DNA of 14,723 nucleotides, from the NCBI GenBank assembly GCA_910577825.1, contig CAJTOK010000061.1, positions 1 through 14,723 of the forward strand, in the 5' to 3' direction. The translations under genes and the position numbers were made by a program. The notes beneath the pieces were generated by a model that did no database searches, was not told where the DNA came from, and saw only the letters and a list, made by a program, of their open reading frames with translations. Source of the DNA: an uncultured Lachnospiraceae bacterium (GTDB lineage: Bacteria; Bacillota; Clostridia; Lachnospirales; Lachnospiraceae). Numbering within the stretch: the first letter of the stretch is position 1; each line of letters starts with the position of its first letter. Of the stretch, positions 1 through 6,663 are shown piece by piece.

Positions 1-57
1 AGGCGTTGTGCCAGCATAATTTAAGAAGGAGGATGCAGGGATGGAATACGCAATTTT
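1..57 (+). other. Left flank: possible 5' remnant of an interrupted gene
   Basis: A strong Shine-Dalgarno, AAGGAGG at 26-32, sits 8 bases before an ATG at 41. That ATG opens a frame reading MEYAIF, which then runs into the C-tract and the hairpin and stops at TAA 74-76. A second ATG at 33 abuts the Shine-Dalgarno and reads 21 codons to TGA 96-98. The good ribosome site followed by only six plausible codons suggests that a real gene start was cut by the hairpin element. A possible end of an upstream gene (stop TAA at 16-18 or 22-24) also lies here. What the original gene was cannot be told from six residues. Confidence 0.3.
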
Positions 58-95
58 CCCCCCCCCCACCGCCTAAAGGCAGTGGGTTTCCTTGC
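58..95 (-). mobile_element. IS200/IS605-type terminal hairpin (solo end)
   Basis: The stem is 65-73 paired with 78-86, with loop 74-77. Read on the minus strand it is CCCACTGCC, TTTA, GGCGGTGGG, with a single G-T pair; the same position is a C-A mismatch on the plus strand, so the minus strand is the one that folds well. It is preceded on the minus strand by AAGGAAA and continues into a run of ten C (58-67; G on minus). The pattern AAGGAARCCC-stem-TTTAG-stem-GGG recurs at 14684-14712 and resembles the end hairpins of TnpB-carrying IS200/IS605 elements, which also form the 3' part of the TnpB guide RNA. No tnpA or tnpB is present beside it, so this is a solo or remodelled end. Whether it is a left or right end is not resolved. 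Confidence 0.5.
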
Positions 96-104
96 TGACT
101 TATT

Positions 105-1703
105 ATGGATGAAAACTATTGTTTATACCTTAGAAAAAGCCGTGCTGACCGGGATGCTGAAGCACATGGTGCAGGAGAAACCCTGGCACGGCATGAACAG
201 ACACTTAAAGCCCTTGCTAATAAAATGGGAATAGAAATTTCTGCTGTTTACAAAGAAATAGTATCTGGTGAAACCATTTCCGCACGCCCTGAAATGATGA
301 AACTATTACAGGAAGTAGAAAATGGTATATGGGATGGTGTTATTGTTATGGAGATAGAACGTCTTGCAAGAGGTGCTACTATTGACCAGGGAATAGTTGC
401 ACAGGCATTCCAGCTGTCTGGTACAAAAATTATTACGCCCACAAAAGTTTATGACCCATCAAATGAATTTGATGAAGAATATTTTGAATTTGGGCTTTTT
501 ATGTCCAGGAGAGAATATAAAACCATTAACCGCCGTATCCAGAGAGGACGTAAGGCAGCAGTAAATGAAGGAAGATATATCGCTTCTACTGCCCCACTTG
601 GATATAAACGTGTAAAATTACAAAATGATAAAGGCTGGAGTCTTGAAATTGTACCAGAACAGGCAGAAATTATCCGCCTGGTTTTTGATTTATATGTAAA
701 CGGTGAAAAAAGACCTGATGGCAGCATTAATAAAACTGGCTCTACACAGATATGCCGTATACTGGACAGCATGGATATAAAACCACTTTCAGGTGGTGTA
801 TGGTCGCCTGCATCTATACGTGGCATTCTCCACAATCCCGTTTATGCTGGTAAAATACGATGGGGATATGATAAATATGAGAAAATACCACAAAATGGCT
901 CTGTTGCCACAAAACGCAGCAGAAGCAATGATTATATCATTACACAAGGCCTGCATGAAGCCATTATAGACGAAGAAACTTTTAATGAAGCACAAGAATT
1001 GTTAAAATCAAACTCTAAAATTTCAATACCATCTGGAAAAAAACTCCAGAACCCCCTTGCAGGGCTTGTTTATTGTAAAAAATGTGGCCGTCTTATGACC
1101 CGCCTTGCACCTACAACTAAAACACCTTATGCTGCACTGAAATGTCCAAACAGGTATTGTACTAATATATCAGCTCCCATTTACCTTGTAGAAAAAAAGA
1201 TAATATCCTCACTGGAAATGTGGCTTTATAATTATGAATTAGATATACAGAAAAATGAAACAAGACACATTTTGCCAACATATGAAAATTCGTATGCTGC
1301 ACTGAAAAAAGAAGCTGCTGCCCTTAAATCACAGCTTGAAAAAACCTTTGACTTACTGGAACGTGGCATTTATGATGATGAAACTTTTTTAGAAAGAAAT
1401 AAGACCATTAAAGCAAAAATTGAAGAATGTAATAATGCAATGGATAAACTCCAGGAGTTAAAAGCATCAGAGGAAAAAGCTTTATCCCTTGAAAATAATT
1501 TTATCCCAGCAGTAAAAAATATTGTAGAAGGATATGATACTATTGAAGATGCCGCCATGAAAAATGAACTTCTAAAAGCTGTAATAAAAAAGATTGAATA
1601 TATAAAAGAAACAGGGAATACACGTGGGAAACGTGATACAGATAACTTTGGCTTGGAATTATATCCTATTATGCCATACAAACAGGGACTTAATTCCCCT
1701 TAA
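105..1703 (+). CDS. Large serine recombinase (site-specific integrase)
   Basis: This 532-residue protein has the full architecture of large serine recombinases, which cut both attP and attB through a serine-DNA intermediate and integrate or excise phages and conjugative or mobilisable elements. The N-terminal resolvase domain (about 1-150) has the nucleophile in YLRKSRAD (Ser12) and the ERLAR motif (84-88). The recombinase domain follows (about 160-300). A zinc ribbon has cysteines 324, 327, 347 and 352. A coiled coil rich in K, E and L spans about 395-460. The ATG at 105 is the only sensible start, since an in-frame TGA lies at 96-98 and the YLRKSR strand begins at residue 8. Oddly, no Shine-Dalgarno precedes it; the nearest is at 26-32. 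It is the only plus-strand gene. It points at a truncated minus-strand hydrolase whose break lies about 50 bases past its stop, as expected for an integrase next to its attachment site. Confidence 0.93.
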   Translation: MDENYCLYLRKSRADRDAEAHGAGETLARHEQTLKALANKMGIEISAVYKEIVSGETISARPEMMKLLQEVENGIWDGVIVMEIERLARGATIDQGIVAQAFQLSGTKIITPTKVYDPSNEFDEEYFEFGLFMSRREYKTINRRIQRGRKAAVNEGRYIASTAPLGYKRVKLQNDKGWSLEIVPEQAEIIRLVFDLYVNGEKRPDGSINKTGSTQICRILDSMDIKPLSGGVWSPASIRGILHNPVYAGKIRWGYDKYEKIPQNGSVATKRSRSNDYIITQGLHEAIIDEETFNEAQELLKSNSKISIPSGKKLQNPLAGLVYCKKCGRLMTRLAPTTKTPYAALKCPNRYCTNISAPIYLVEKKIISSLEMWLYNYELDIQKNETRHILPTYENSYAALKKEAAALKSQLEKTFDLLERGIYDDETFLERNKTIKAKIEECNNAMDKLQELKASEEKALSLENNFIPAVKNIVEGYDTIEDAAMKNELLKAVIKKIEYIKETGNTRGKRDTDNFGLELYPIMPYKQGLNSP

Positions 1704-1722
1704 GGAATATCTTCTTTCTTTT
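1693..1722 (+). terminator. Weak possible terminator of the recombinase gene
   Basis: A five-base-pair hairpin, ATTCC (1693-1697) with GGAAT (1704-1708), spans the recombinase stop codon and is followed by a T-rich stretch through 1722. The stem is short and AT-rich, so termination here is only possible. Confidence 0.22.
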
Positions 1723-1736
1723 ATAAAGGCTTTTTA

Positions 1737-1780
1737 TTACCTATATGATGAATAGTTATATTTATACCCCCATTCATATG
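1737..1780. other. Probable recombination junction (att site) of the integrated element
   Basis: On the minus strand the hydrolase codons run normally to the conserved TYEWGYKY (codon 241 at 1758-1760). They then change abruptly to six unrelated codons and a stop at 1737-1739. The change therefore falls near 1755-1760, about 50 bases after the recombinase stop. An imperfect inverted repeat surrounds it: ATATGATGAAT at 1743-1753 and ATTCATAT at 1772-1779. Large serine recombinases typically bind such imperfect palindromes, and their genes usually lie beside one end of the element. The exact crossover dinucleotide cannot be fixed without the other junction or the empty site. Confidence 0.45.
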
Positions 1781-2480
1781 TCATAAGCAGGCAGCTGTTA
1801 GCTGCTGCCCCAAGCCCTCCATAATCTTTCCCTTCATATAAAAGCCCCTTCTGGCCTGATGAAGTCTTTGGGGCAAGTGCAACTGAAACCCAGTAGCCAT
1901 AAGGGTTAAGTTCCCTTGACAGCCTTGCAACAAATGAAGTGAATAAATCCCTGTCCTCTGCTTTTATATACTCGAAATCAACATCCACACCCCTGAAGCC
2001 CTTTGCAGCAAGGATTTCAAGAAGCCCCCGTATAAGGTTTTCTTGTGCGCTTCCACTGCTTACAAGTGCAGAAATAAGGTTATTATTAAACCTTCCCTCA
2101 CTATCCATTGGCGTAAGTGTAAGCACAGGTGCTGTGCCAAATTCCATTGCTGCATTTATCATTCTGTTATCATCTGCTGCAGGTGGCAGCAATTCCCCTG
2201 TTACTGTAAAACCATAGGAAAAAACTGATAAATCTGTAAGATAAGGCAGTGTTGTCTGGAGTGTCTTTGAATTAATATACGGGTAAGCATAACCATTTAC
2301 ATTAACCTGCCTTTTATACTGCTGTAAAGAATCCTGTACAGGTATAAGAAGTGCCTGCCCTATTACAAGGGGATAAGGATATGAAATCTGGTTTACAAAT
2401 GCTATTTCAGTAGCAGGAATCCCAAATATACTTGAAATCCTGTCGATTGTATCGCCTTGTTTTACTACATATATTTCCAA
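1737..2480 (-). pseudogene. Spore-cortex-lytic-like LysM/GH18 hydrolase, C-terminally truncated
   Basis: The product resembles SleL/YaaH, the cortical-fragment hydrolases that act on spore peptidoglycan. One LysM domain spans residues 3-47 (IYVVKQGDTIDRISSIFGIP). The GH18 barrel follows from about 60, with the catalytic motif GVDVDFEYI (Asp166, Asp168, Glu170). The start chosen is the TTG at 2478-2480, because GGAGG at 2487-2491 is 6 bases upstream and LysM begins at once; the upstream ATG at 2504 has no such site. Only 247 codons remain, against roughly 420-430 for full-length relatives. The protein ends YEWGYKYNYSSYR, where relatives normally continue after YEWGY-Y with a GPP-type stretch and the rest of the barrel. 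The break coincides with the putative recombinase att site. With the C-terminal third of the barrel missing, activity is unlikely, although LysM binding could persist. Confidence 0.8.
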
Positions 2481-2548
2481 AATAAGCCTCCATATTTTAA
2501 ACATTATATATATTACTATATATTATGATTAAATATAAAGGCTGTTCC

Positions 2549-4522
2549 TTAAATACATATATCCAGTTTATTTGATGGCGGCAGGCAGGCGTGGTTTTTA
2601 CAGATATAATAAGTTGTTTTATTATTTAGAAGCAAATGCTCCCCGTCCTCTTCCATAACCTGTATATCTGCAAGAAATGGCAGGTTCTCTATTATATCCG
2701 CTGGCTTTTTATTATTTTCCAGGACAACTGTAATATGCACAGGCGGGTTTTCATACAGCATTTTTGCAATTAAAAACATACTATAGCCTGCAGGGTAATA
2801 TTTTGCCTTTGTTTCCATAAAATAAAACTGCTTTTCTGCAAGCCCTTTGTAATCCGCTTTTTGTGTAAGGTTATAAAGCCTTGTAAAATTATATGACATG
2901 GCAGAATTGCCGCCAGGCATTGCCCCGTCATATGTTTCTTTAGGATTTATAAATAACTCATTATCCAGAGGTTCACTAAGGAAATACCCGCCATTTTCAT
3001 TATCAGCAAATTTCTTTACAGTTTCATTGCAGAAATGTTCTGCTTTATCCAGGTATCTTTTATCAAGTGTTGAATTATAAATTTCAATTAAGGCAGCAGT
3101 ATAAAAAGCGTAATCATTTAAAAACCCTTTGCCAGAACGTTTGCCATTACGGCAGCTTGTATAAAGCCCTGTCCCGCTATACATGTTTTCTTCAATAAAA
3201 ATATCTGCCTTTAATGCTGCTTCTAAATATTTTCTCTCCCCCGAAACCCTGTAAAGCATTGCAAACGCTGATATCATCATTGCATTCCAGGAAACCAGGT
3301 GTTTGTCATCAAGATGCAGTTTTGTACGTTTTTTCCTGTAATTATATAATTTATTTATCTCTTCATTAAAATTGTGGTTAATAATCCCGCTTTTTAAAAG
3401 GTTAGGGATATTTGTCCCTTCAAAATTGCCACCAGAAGTAATATCAAAAACTTTAGCAAACCCTTCTCCCTTTTCAGGACCCAGAACCTTTGTAACCTCG
3501 TCCAGTGACCATGTATAAAACTTTCCTTCCACACCTTCACTGTCTGCGTCCTGTGCACTATAAAAACCGCCATCAGCGGAAACCATTTCCCTTAAAATAT
3601 AATCTGCTGTCTTTACTGCCGTATCAAGAAATATTTCCTTATCCGGGAAACTGCCTGCAGAACTGTATGCTGCAAGATATGCTATAACCAGCATTGCATT
3701 GTCATAAAGCATCTTTTCAAAATGTGGTACAAGGAAATACCGGTCAGTGGAATACCTTGAAAAACCATAACCTATATGGTCAAAAATACCGCCCTTGCGC
3801 ATCTGTATTAAAGTTTCTGAAGCCATTTTAAAAGCTTTTTTATTATTATGCTGCTTTGCGTAAAGAATAAGAAATAAAATATTGTGCGCCGACGGGAATT
3901 TTGGTGCTGTCCCAAAGCCGCCAGCCACACTGTCAAATGTTTCTGCAAATATATTAAAAGACCTGTTATAAAGATTATCCTCTTTTTCTGCATAATCCGG
4001 AACTTTACTTACATTTCCATGTTCCTGTTTTTTAAGCTGTAAAACCATCTGCCCCGCAGATTTAAGAAGGCTGTCCCTGTTACCTTCCCACTGTTCCTTT
4101 ACAGTATTTAAAAGGCTGTTAAAGCCAGGCATTCCATAACGTGGATAAGGCGGAAAATATGTGCCTGCAAAAAACGGCTTTTTATCCCATGTCATAAATA
4201 TGCTCATTGGCCAGCCGCCACTTCCCGTAAACGCCTGGCATACTGACATATATACATTATCAATATCCGGCCGCTCCTCCCTGTCAACTTTTACTGCAAT
4301 AAAACCGTCATTTAAAATACCTGCTGTTACAGCATTTTCAAAACTCTCATGTGCCATGACATGGCACCAGTGGCATGTACTGTAACCAATACTTAAAAAA
4401 ACTGGTTTGTCCTCTTTCCGTGCCCTTTCAAAAGCCTCACTGCACCATGGATACCAGTCCACGGGGTTGCTGGCATGTTGTAAAAGATAAGGGCTTGTTT
4501 CATTTATAAGATGGCTGCCCAT
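2549..4522 (-). CDS. DUF255 thioredoxin-domain protein (YyaL/SPATA20 family)
   Basis: This cytoplasmic protein of 657 residues matches the highly conserved YyaL/SPATA20 family. The N-terminal thioredoxin-fold domain contains NETSPYLLQHASNPVDWYPW (7-26) and the CxxC of YSTCHWCHVMAHESFE (Cys50, Cys53), then DREERPDIDNVY and GGWPMSIF. The rest (about 190 onward) is an alpha/alpha-barrel-like region related to N-acylglucosamine 2-epimerases, with FPSAHN, HFEKMLYDNA and YDGAMPGGNSAM motifs. The biochemical role of the family is not established; a redox or sugar-related function is usually suggested. The start at 4522 is chosen because AAGGAAGG lies at 4533-4540 and the conserved sequence begins there. 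The frame stays open for 46 more codons upstream but has no ribosome site there. It lies 68 bases upstream of the truncated hydrolase in the same direction. Confidence 0.9.
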   Translation of the reverse strand: MGSHLINETSPYLLQHASNPVDWYPWCSEAFERARKEDKPVFLSIGYSTCHWCHVMAHESFENAVTAGILNDGFIAVKVDREERPDIDNVYMSVCQAFTGSGGWPMSIFMTWDKKPFFAGTYFPPYPRYGMPGFNSLLNTVKEQWEGNRDSLLKSAGQMVLQLKKQEHGNVSKVPDYAEKEDNLYNRSFNIFAETFDSVAGGFGTAPKFPSAHNILFLILYAKQHNNKKAFKMASETLIQMRKGGIFDHIGYGFSRYSTDRYFLVPHFEKMLYDNAMLVIAYLAAYSSAGSFPDKEIFLDTAVKTADYILREMVSADGGFYSAQDADSEGVEGKFYTWSLDEVTKVLGPEKGEGFAKVFDITSGGNFEGTNIPNLLKSGIINHNFNEEINKLYNYRKKRTKLHLDDKHLVSWNAMMISAFAMLYRVSGERKYLEAALKADIFIEENMYSGTGLYTSCRNGKRSGKGFLNDYAFYTAALIEIYNSTLDKRYLDKAEHFCNETVKKFADNENGGYFLSEPLDNELFINPKETYDGAMPGGNSAMSYNFTRLYNLTQKADYKGLAEKQFYFMETKAKYYPAGYSMFLIAKMLYENPPVHITVVLENNKKPADIIENLPFLADIQVMEEDGEHLLLNNKTTYYICKNHACLPPSNKLDICI

Positions 4523-4675
4523 ATGGATAATACCTTCCTTTTTTTTATTTACTGGATTACCTTTTCCAGATAAAACATAGTATACCCATAAACCATGCCC
4601 GGTATGTAATTTATTAAATACAACCAGAAAACTTCCTGCGCCATTTACTTTTACAGGCATAAATAAGCACGTATA
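4523..4675 (-). other. Upstream region of the DUF255 gene
   Basis: No independent gene is seen. It holds the ribosome site (4533-4540) and a stop-free in-frame extension of 46 codons that matches no motif I recognise. A TATACT sequence on the minus strand at about 4577-4582 could be a -10 element, but no well-spaced -35 is obvious. Confidence 0.3.
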
Positions 4676-4924
4676 TCATTTATTCTTTCTTCTGTTTTTC
4701 ATAATAACCAGTGCTGCTGCAATAACTACAGCAAATACAGCTGCCACAATCCATTTTAAAGACTGTCCTTCTGCTTTATGTGCGGTTTCTTCTGTTTTAT
4801 CTGCTGTATTTATATTATTATCTTCCACATTATTAATTCCATTATACACAACCGCAAGGCATATGTTAGTACCTGAAGATATACTATATGCACTTTTTTC
4901 TTTTTCCCCTAAAATAACTTTCCT
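4676..4924 (-). pseudogene. Membrane-anchored tail in the -1 frame of the preceding ORF
   Basis: This frame is open from 4924 to the TGA at 4676-4678 and has no ATG. Its sequence ends in an unmistakable membrane anchor: a polar stretch (NNVEDNNINTADKTEETAHK), then the hydrophobic WIVAAVFAVVIAAALVIM, then the basic KNRRKNK. It overlaps the end of the 162-codon ORF at TTA TTT TAG. Moving back one base on the T run at 4911-4914 joins the two into a continuous 240-residue protein. Possible explanations are a one-base deletion or insertion (a broken gene), programmed -1 frameshifting, or a separate small protein from GTG 4847-4849 (57 residues). None of these has a clear ribosome site. Confidence 0.5.
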
Positions 4925-5397
4925 TCATTAATTTCATCAAGCACTTTTTCCCATGGACGTTCTTCTTCTCCCCTTTTCATAAAATAAGTTATATCTGTAT
5001 TATTATTATAAAATTTATAGACTTCTTTTATTTCCTTACATAATTCCAGGCTGTCACTTATTGCCCTGCCATCAATCCCTTCTATTTCCAAAAGAACCGT
5101 GCTGTCATCAAGATAATTACTGCCATTATAACATGCCATAGTGCCTTTTTCTTCAAATATCTCTATTTCAATAATTATCTTTCCTTTTATATCTTTATAA
5201 TTATACTTCTTACGTATTCCACCGCTGGCATCACCTATATCTGGTACAGGCTGTTTAAGCATTTTTTTCCTTTTTCTGGTTTTAAAGAACCTGTACAAAA
5301 AATATATTAAAGGCAGTATAAAAACCATTCCAAATTCCTGTGGAAGCATACTGCAGTACCCGGAAAACTGCATTATAGTTAATAACTGCATTGACAC
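4909..5397 (-). CDS. Unrecognised small membrane protein
   Basis: This 162-residue protein is not recognised. A single hydrophobic segment (about 22-38, GMVFILPLIYFLYRFF) is followed by the basic cluster KTRKRKK, predicting an anchor with the following soluble domain of about 115 residues in the cytoplasm. That domain is charged and alternates beta-like stretches (GKIIIEIEIFEEKG, STVLLEIEGIDG) with helical ones. The start is GTG at 5395-5397, 4-5 bases after GAGGG; an ATG two codons later (5389-5391) is the alternative. It begins 17 bases after the kinase-receiver gene, so the two are probably cotranscribed and it may be an accessory to that signalling protein. Its stop sits at a T run beyond which a second membrane segment continues in the -1 frame, so the annotated C-terminus may not be the natural one. 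Confidence 0.65.
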   Translation of the reverse strand: MSMQLLTIMQFSGYCSMLPQEFGMVFILPLIYFLYRFFKTRKRKKMLKQPVPDIGDASGGIRKKYNYKDIKGKIIIEIEIFEEKGTMACYNGSNYLDDSTVLLEIEGIDGRAISDSLELCKEIKEVYKFYNNNTDITYFMKRGEEERPWEKVLDEINEGKLF

Positions 5398-5414
5398 TTT
5401 TCCCTCACCCCTGT

Positions 5415-6566
5415 TTACTTTTTATGATACACTGATAACTTATGTATTAATTCCACAAAGTCCACTGGTTTAATAATATGCCCGTCCATTCCGGCTTCCC
5501 TGTACTGTTCAATATCATCTTTAAATACATTCCCTGTCATTGCAAAAACAGGGATGCTTCTGGCATCTTCCCTGTCCATTGAACGTATCAGCCTTGTTGC
5601 CTCCATTCCATTCATTACAGGCATTGCCACATCCATTAAAATGGTGTCATAAAAATACAGGCCTGATTTGCTGAACATTTCAACTGCACTGCTGCCATCA
5701 AGTGCCATGGCGGCATATGCGCCCCTTTGTTTTAAAAGTTCACATATAACTCCAGCGTTTATATCACTGTCATCAACAACTAAAATATTCATGCCGCTAA
5801 AGTCTGCTTCCTCTGGCTTTGTTTTATCATTAAATTGCCATTTTGTGTCTATGTCAAAAGTAACTGTAACCTTTGAAGTTGTTCCTGCGCCTTTCTGGCT
5901 GTCAATCTTTATATTTCCTCCAATAAGGTCTGTAAACTGTTTTGTGATTGCCATTCCAAGCCCGTTTCCTGCATACTTTACACTATCATCTGCTTTTTCC
6001 TGTGAAAATGGTTCAAATATTTTACTAATAAATTCTTCTGTCATGCCTGTTCCTGTATCAGAAATAATAAAACAATATGTAACACTTTTATTATCATAGC
6101 GCACTTCTTCTGTTTCAAATTTAATCTGGCCGCCATCATGGGTATACTTAACAGAATTTCCAAACAGGTTTATTAAAATCTGTTTAAGATGCAGTTCATC
6201 ACCATACACCTTTGATACTGTAAGCCTGTGGCAGCAGTTAATAAAATCAATGTTTCTGTCATATAAAAGCCCTGAAAATATATTTATACAGCTGCCAATA
6301 AACTCTTCCATATCAAATGGCCTGTTTATTTTATGGAAATCTGCACTGCCATACTGCACTATATCCAGCACGTTATTGGCAAGTGATAATAAATATCCTG
6401 AAGAACTTTTAATTTTATTAAGGCAGTCCTCCAGCTTCTTTTTATTATCTATATTCTCTAAAGCAATGTCTGCCATTCCCATAATTCCAGTAACTGGCAT
6501 ACGTATATCATGTGAAAAATATGCCAGTAACCTGCTTTCAGCATTATTTATCCTGTCTGTTTTCAT
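5415..6566 (-). CDS. Soluble hybrid histidine kinase-response regulator
   Basis: This 383-residue protein has no membrane segment and no sensor domain. HisKA starts almost at the N-terminus, with the phospho-acceptor in AYFSHDIRMPVTG (His19). The HATPase_c domain follows (about 115-240): N-box LINLFGNSVKY (Asn137), DTGTGM (Asp170) and GNGLGMA. A C-terminal receiver (about 258-380) has acidic residues Asp265/266, phospho-site Asp312 in MDVAMPVMNG and Lys366. All catalytic residues are present, so it should autophosphorylate and pass phosphate to its own receiver, but its input must come from a partner or a binding surface not evident here. GGGGAGGG lies just before the ATG. It follows the large hybrid kinase by 97 bases with a terminator between them, and precedes a small membrane protein by 17 bases. 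Confidence 0.9.
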   Translation of the reverse strand: MKTDRINNAESRLLAYFSHDIRMPVTGIMGMADIALENIDNKKKLEDCLNKIKSSSGYLLSLANNVLDIVQYGSADFHKINRPFDMEEFIGSCINIFSGLLYDRNIDFINCCHRLTVSKVYGDELHLKQILINLFGNSVKYTHDGGQIKFETEEVRYDNKSVTYCFIISDTGTGMTEEFISKIFEPFSQEKADDSVKYAGNGLGMAITKQFTDLIGGNIKIDSQKGAGTTSKVTVTFDIDTKWQFNDKTKPEEADFSGMNILVVDDSDINAGVICELLKQRGAYAAMALDGSSAVEMFSKSGLYFYDTILMDVAMPVMNGMEATRLIRSMDREDARSIPVFAMTGNVFKDDIEQYREAGMDGHIIKPVDFVELIHKLSVYHKK

Positions 6567-6615
6567 TTTTCCCTCCCCAGATAAATCATCATTAGTACCA
6601 TAAAAAAATGCCTTT

Positions 6616-6649
6616 AAAAACCGCCTGCTATAGTTATATGCAGACGGTT
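6616..6649 (-). terminator. Intrinsic terminator between the two kinase genes
   Basis: On the minus strand, AACCGTCTGC (6640-6649) pairs with GCAGGCGGTT (6619-6628) over 10 base pairs including one G-U, with an 11-base loop, and is followed by a T run (6616-6620). It lies 14 bases after the stop of the large hybrid kinase gene and should end or attenuate transcription before the soluble kinase gene. Confidence 0.72.
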
Positions 6650-6663
6650 CTGTAATACCATGC

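Noticed and set aside
33..107. Phase-variable fusion of the leader frame to the recombinase through the C-tract
   Set aside because: The recombinase frame has a TGA at 96-98 whatever the tract length, so no tract length gives a direct fusion; only translational coupling could vary.
58..1760. A minimal element bounded by the hairpin at 58 and the hydrolase break near 1757
   Set aside because: If it were one compact insertion, positions 1-57 should carry the rest of the GH18 gene on the minus strand. They do not; they hold a ribosome site and a different frame. The element must extend to the left or the two borders are unrelated.
4523..4660. A 46-residue N-terminal extension of the DUF255 protein
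   Set aside because: There is no ribosome site at the upstream ATG, and family homology begins exactly at MGSHLINETSPYLLQHA after AAGGAAGG, so the extension was left out of the gene.
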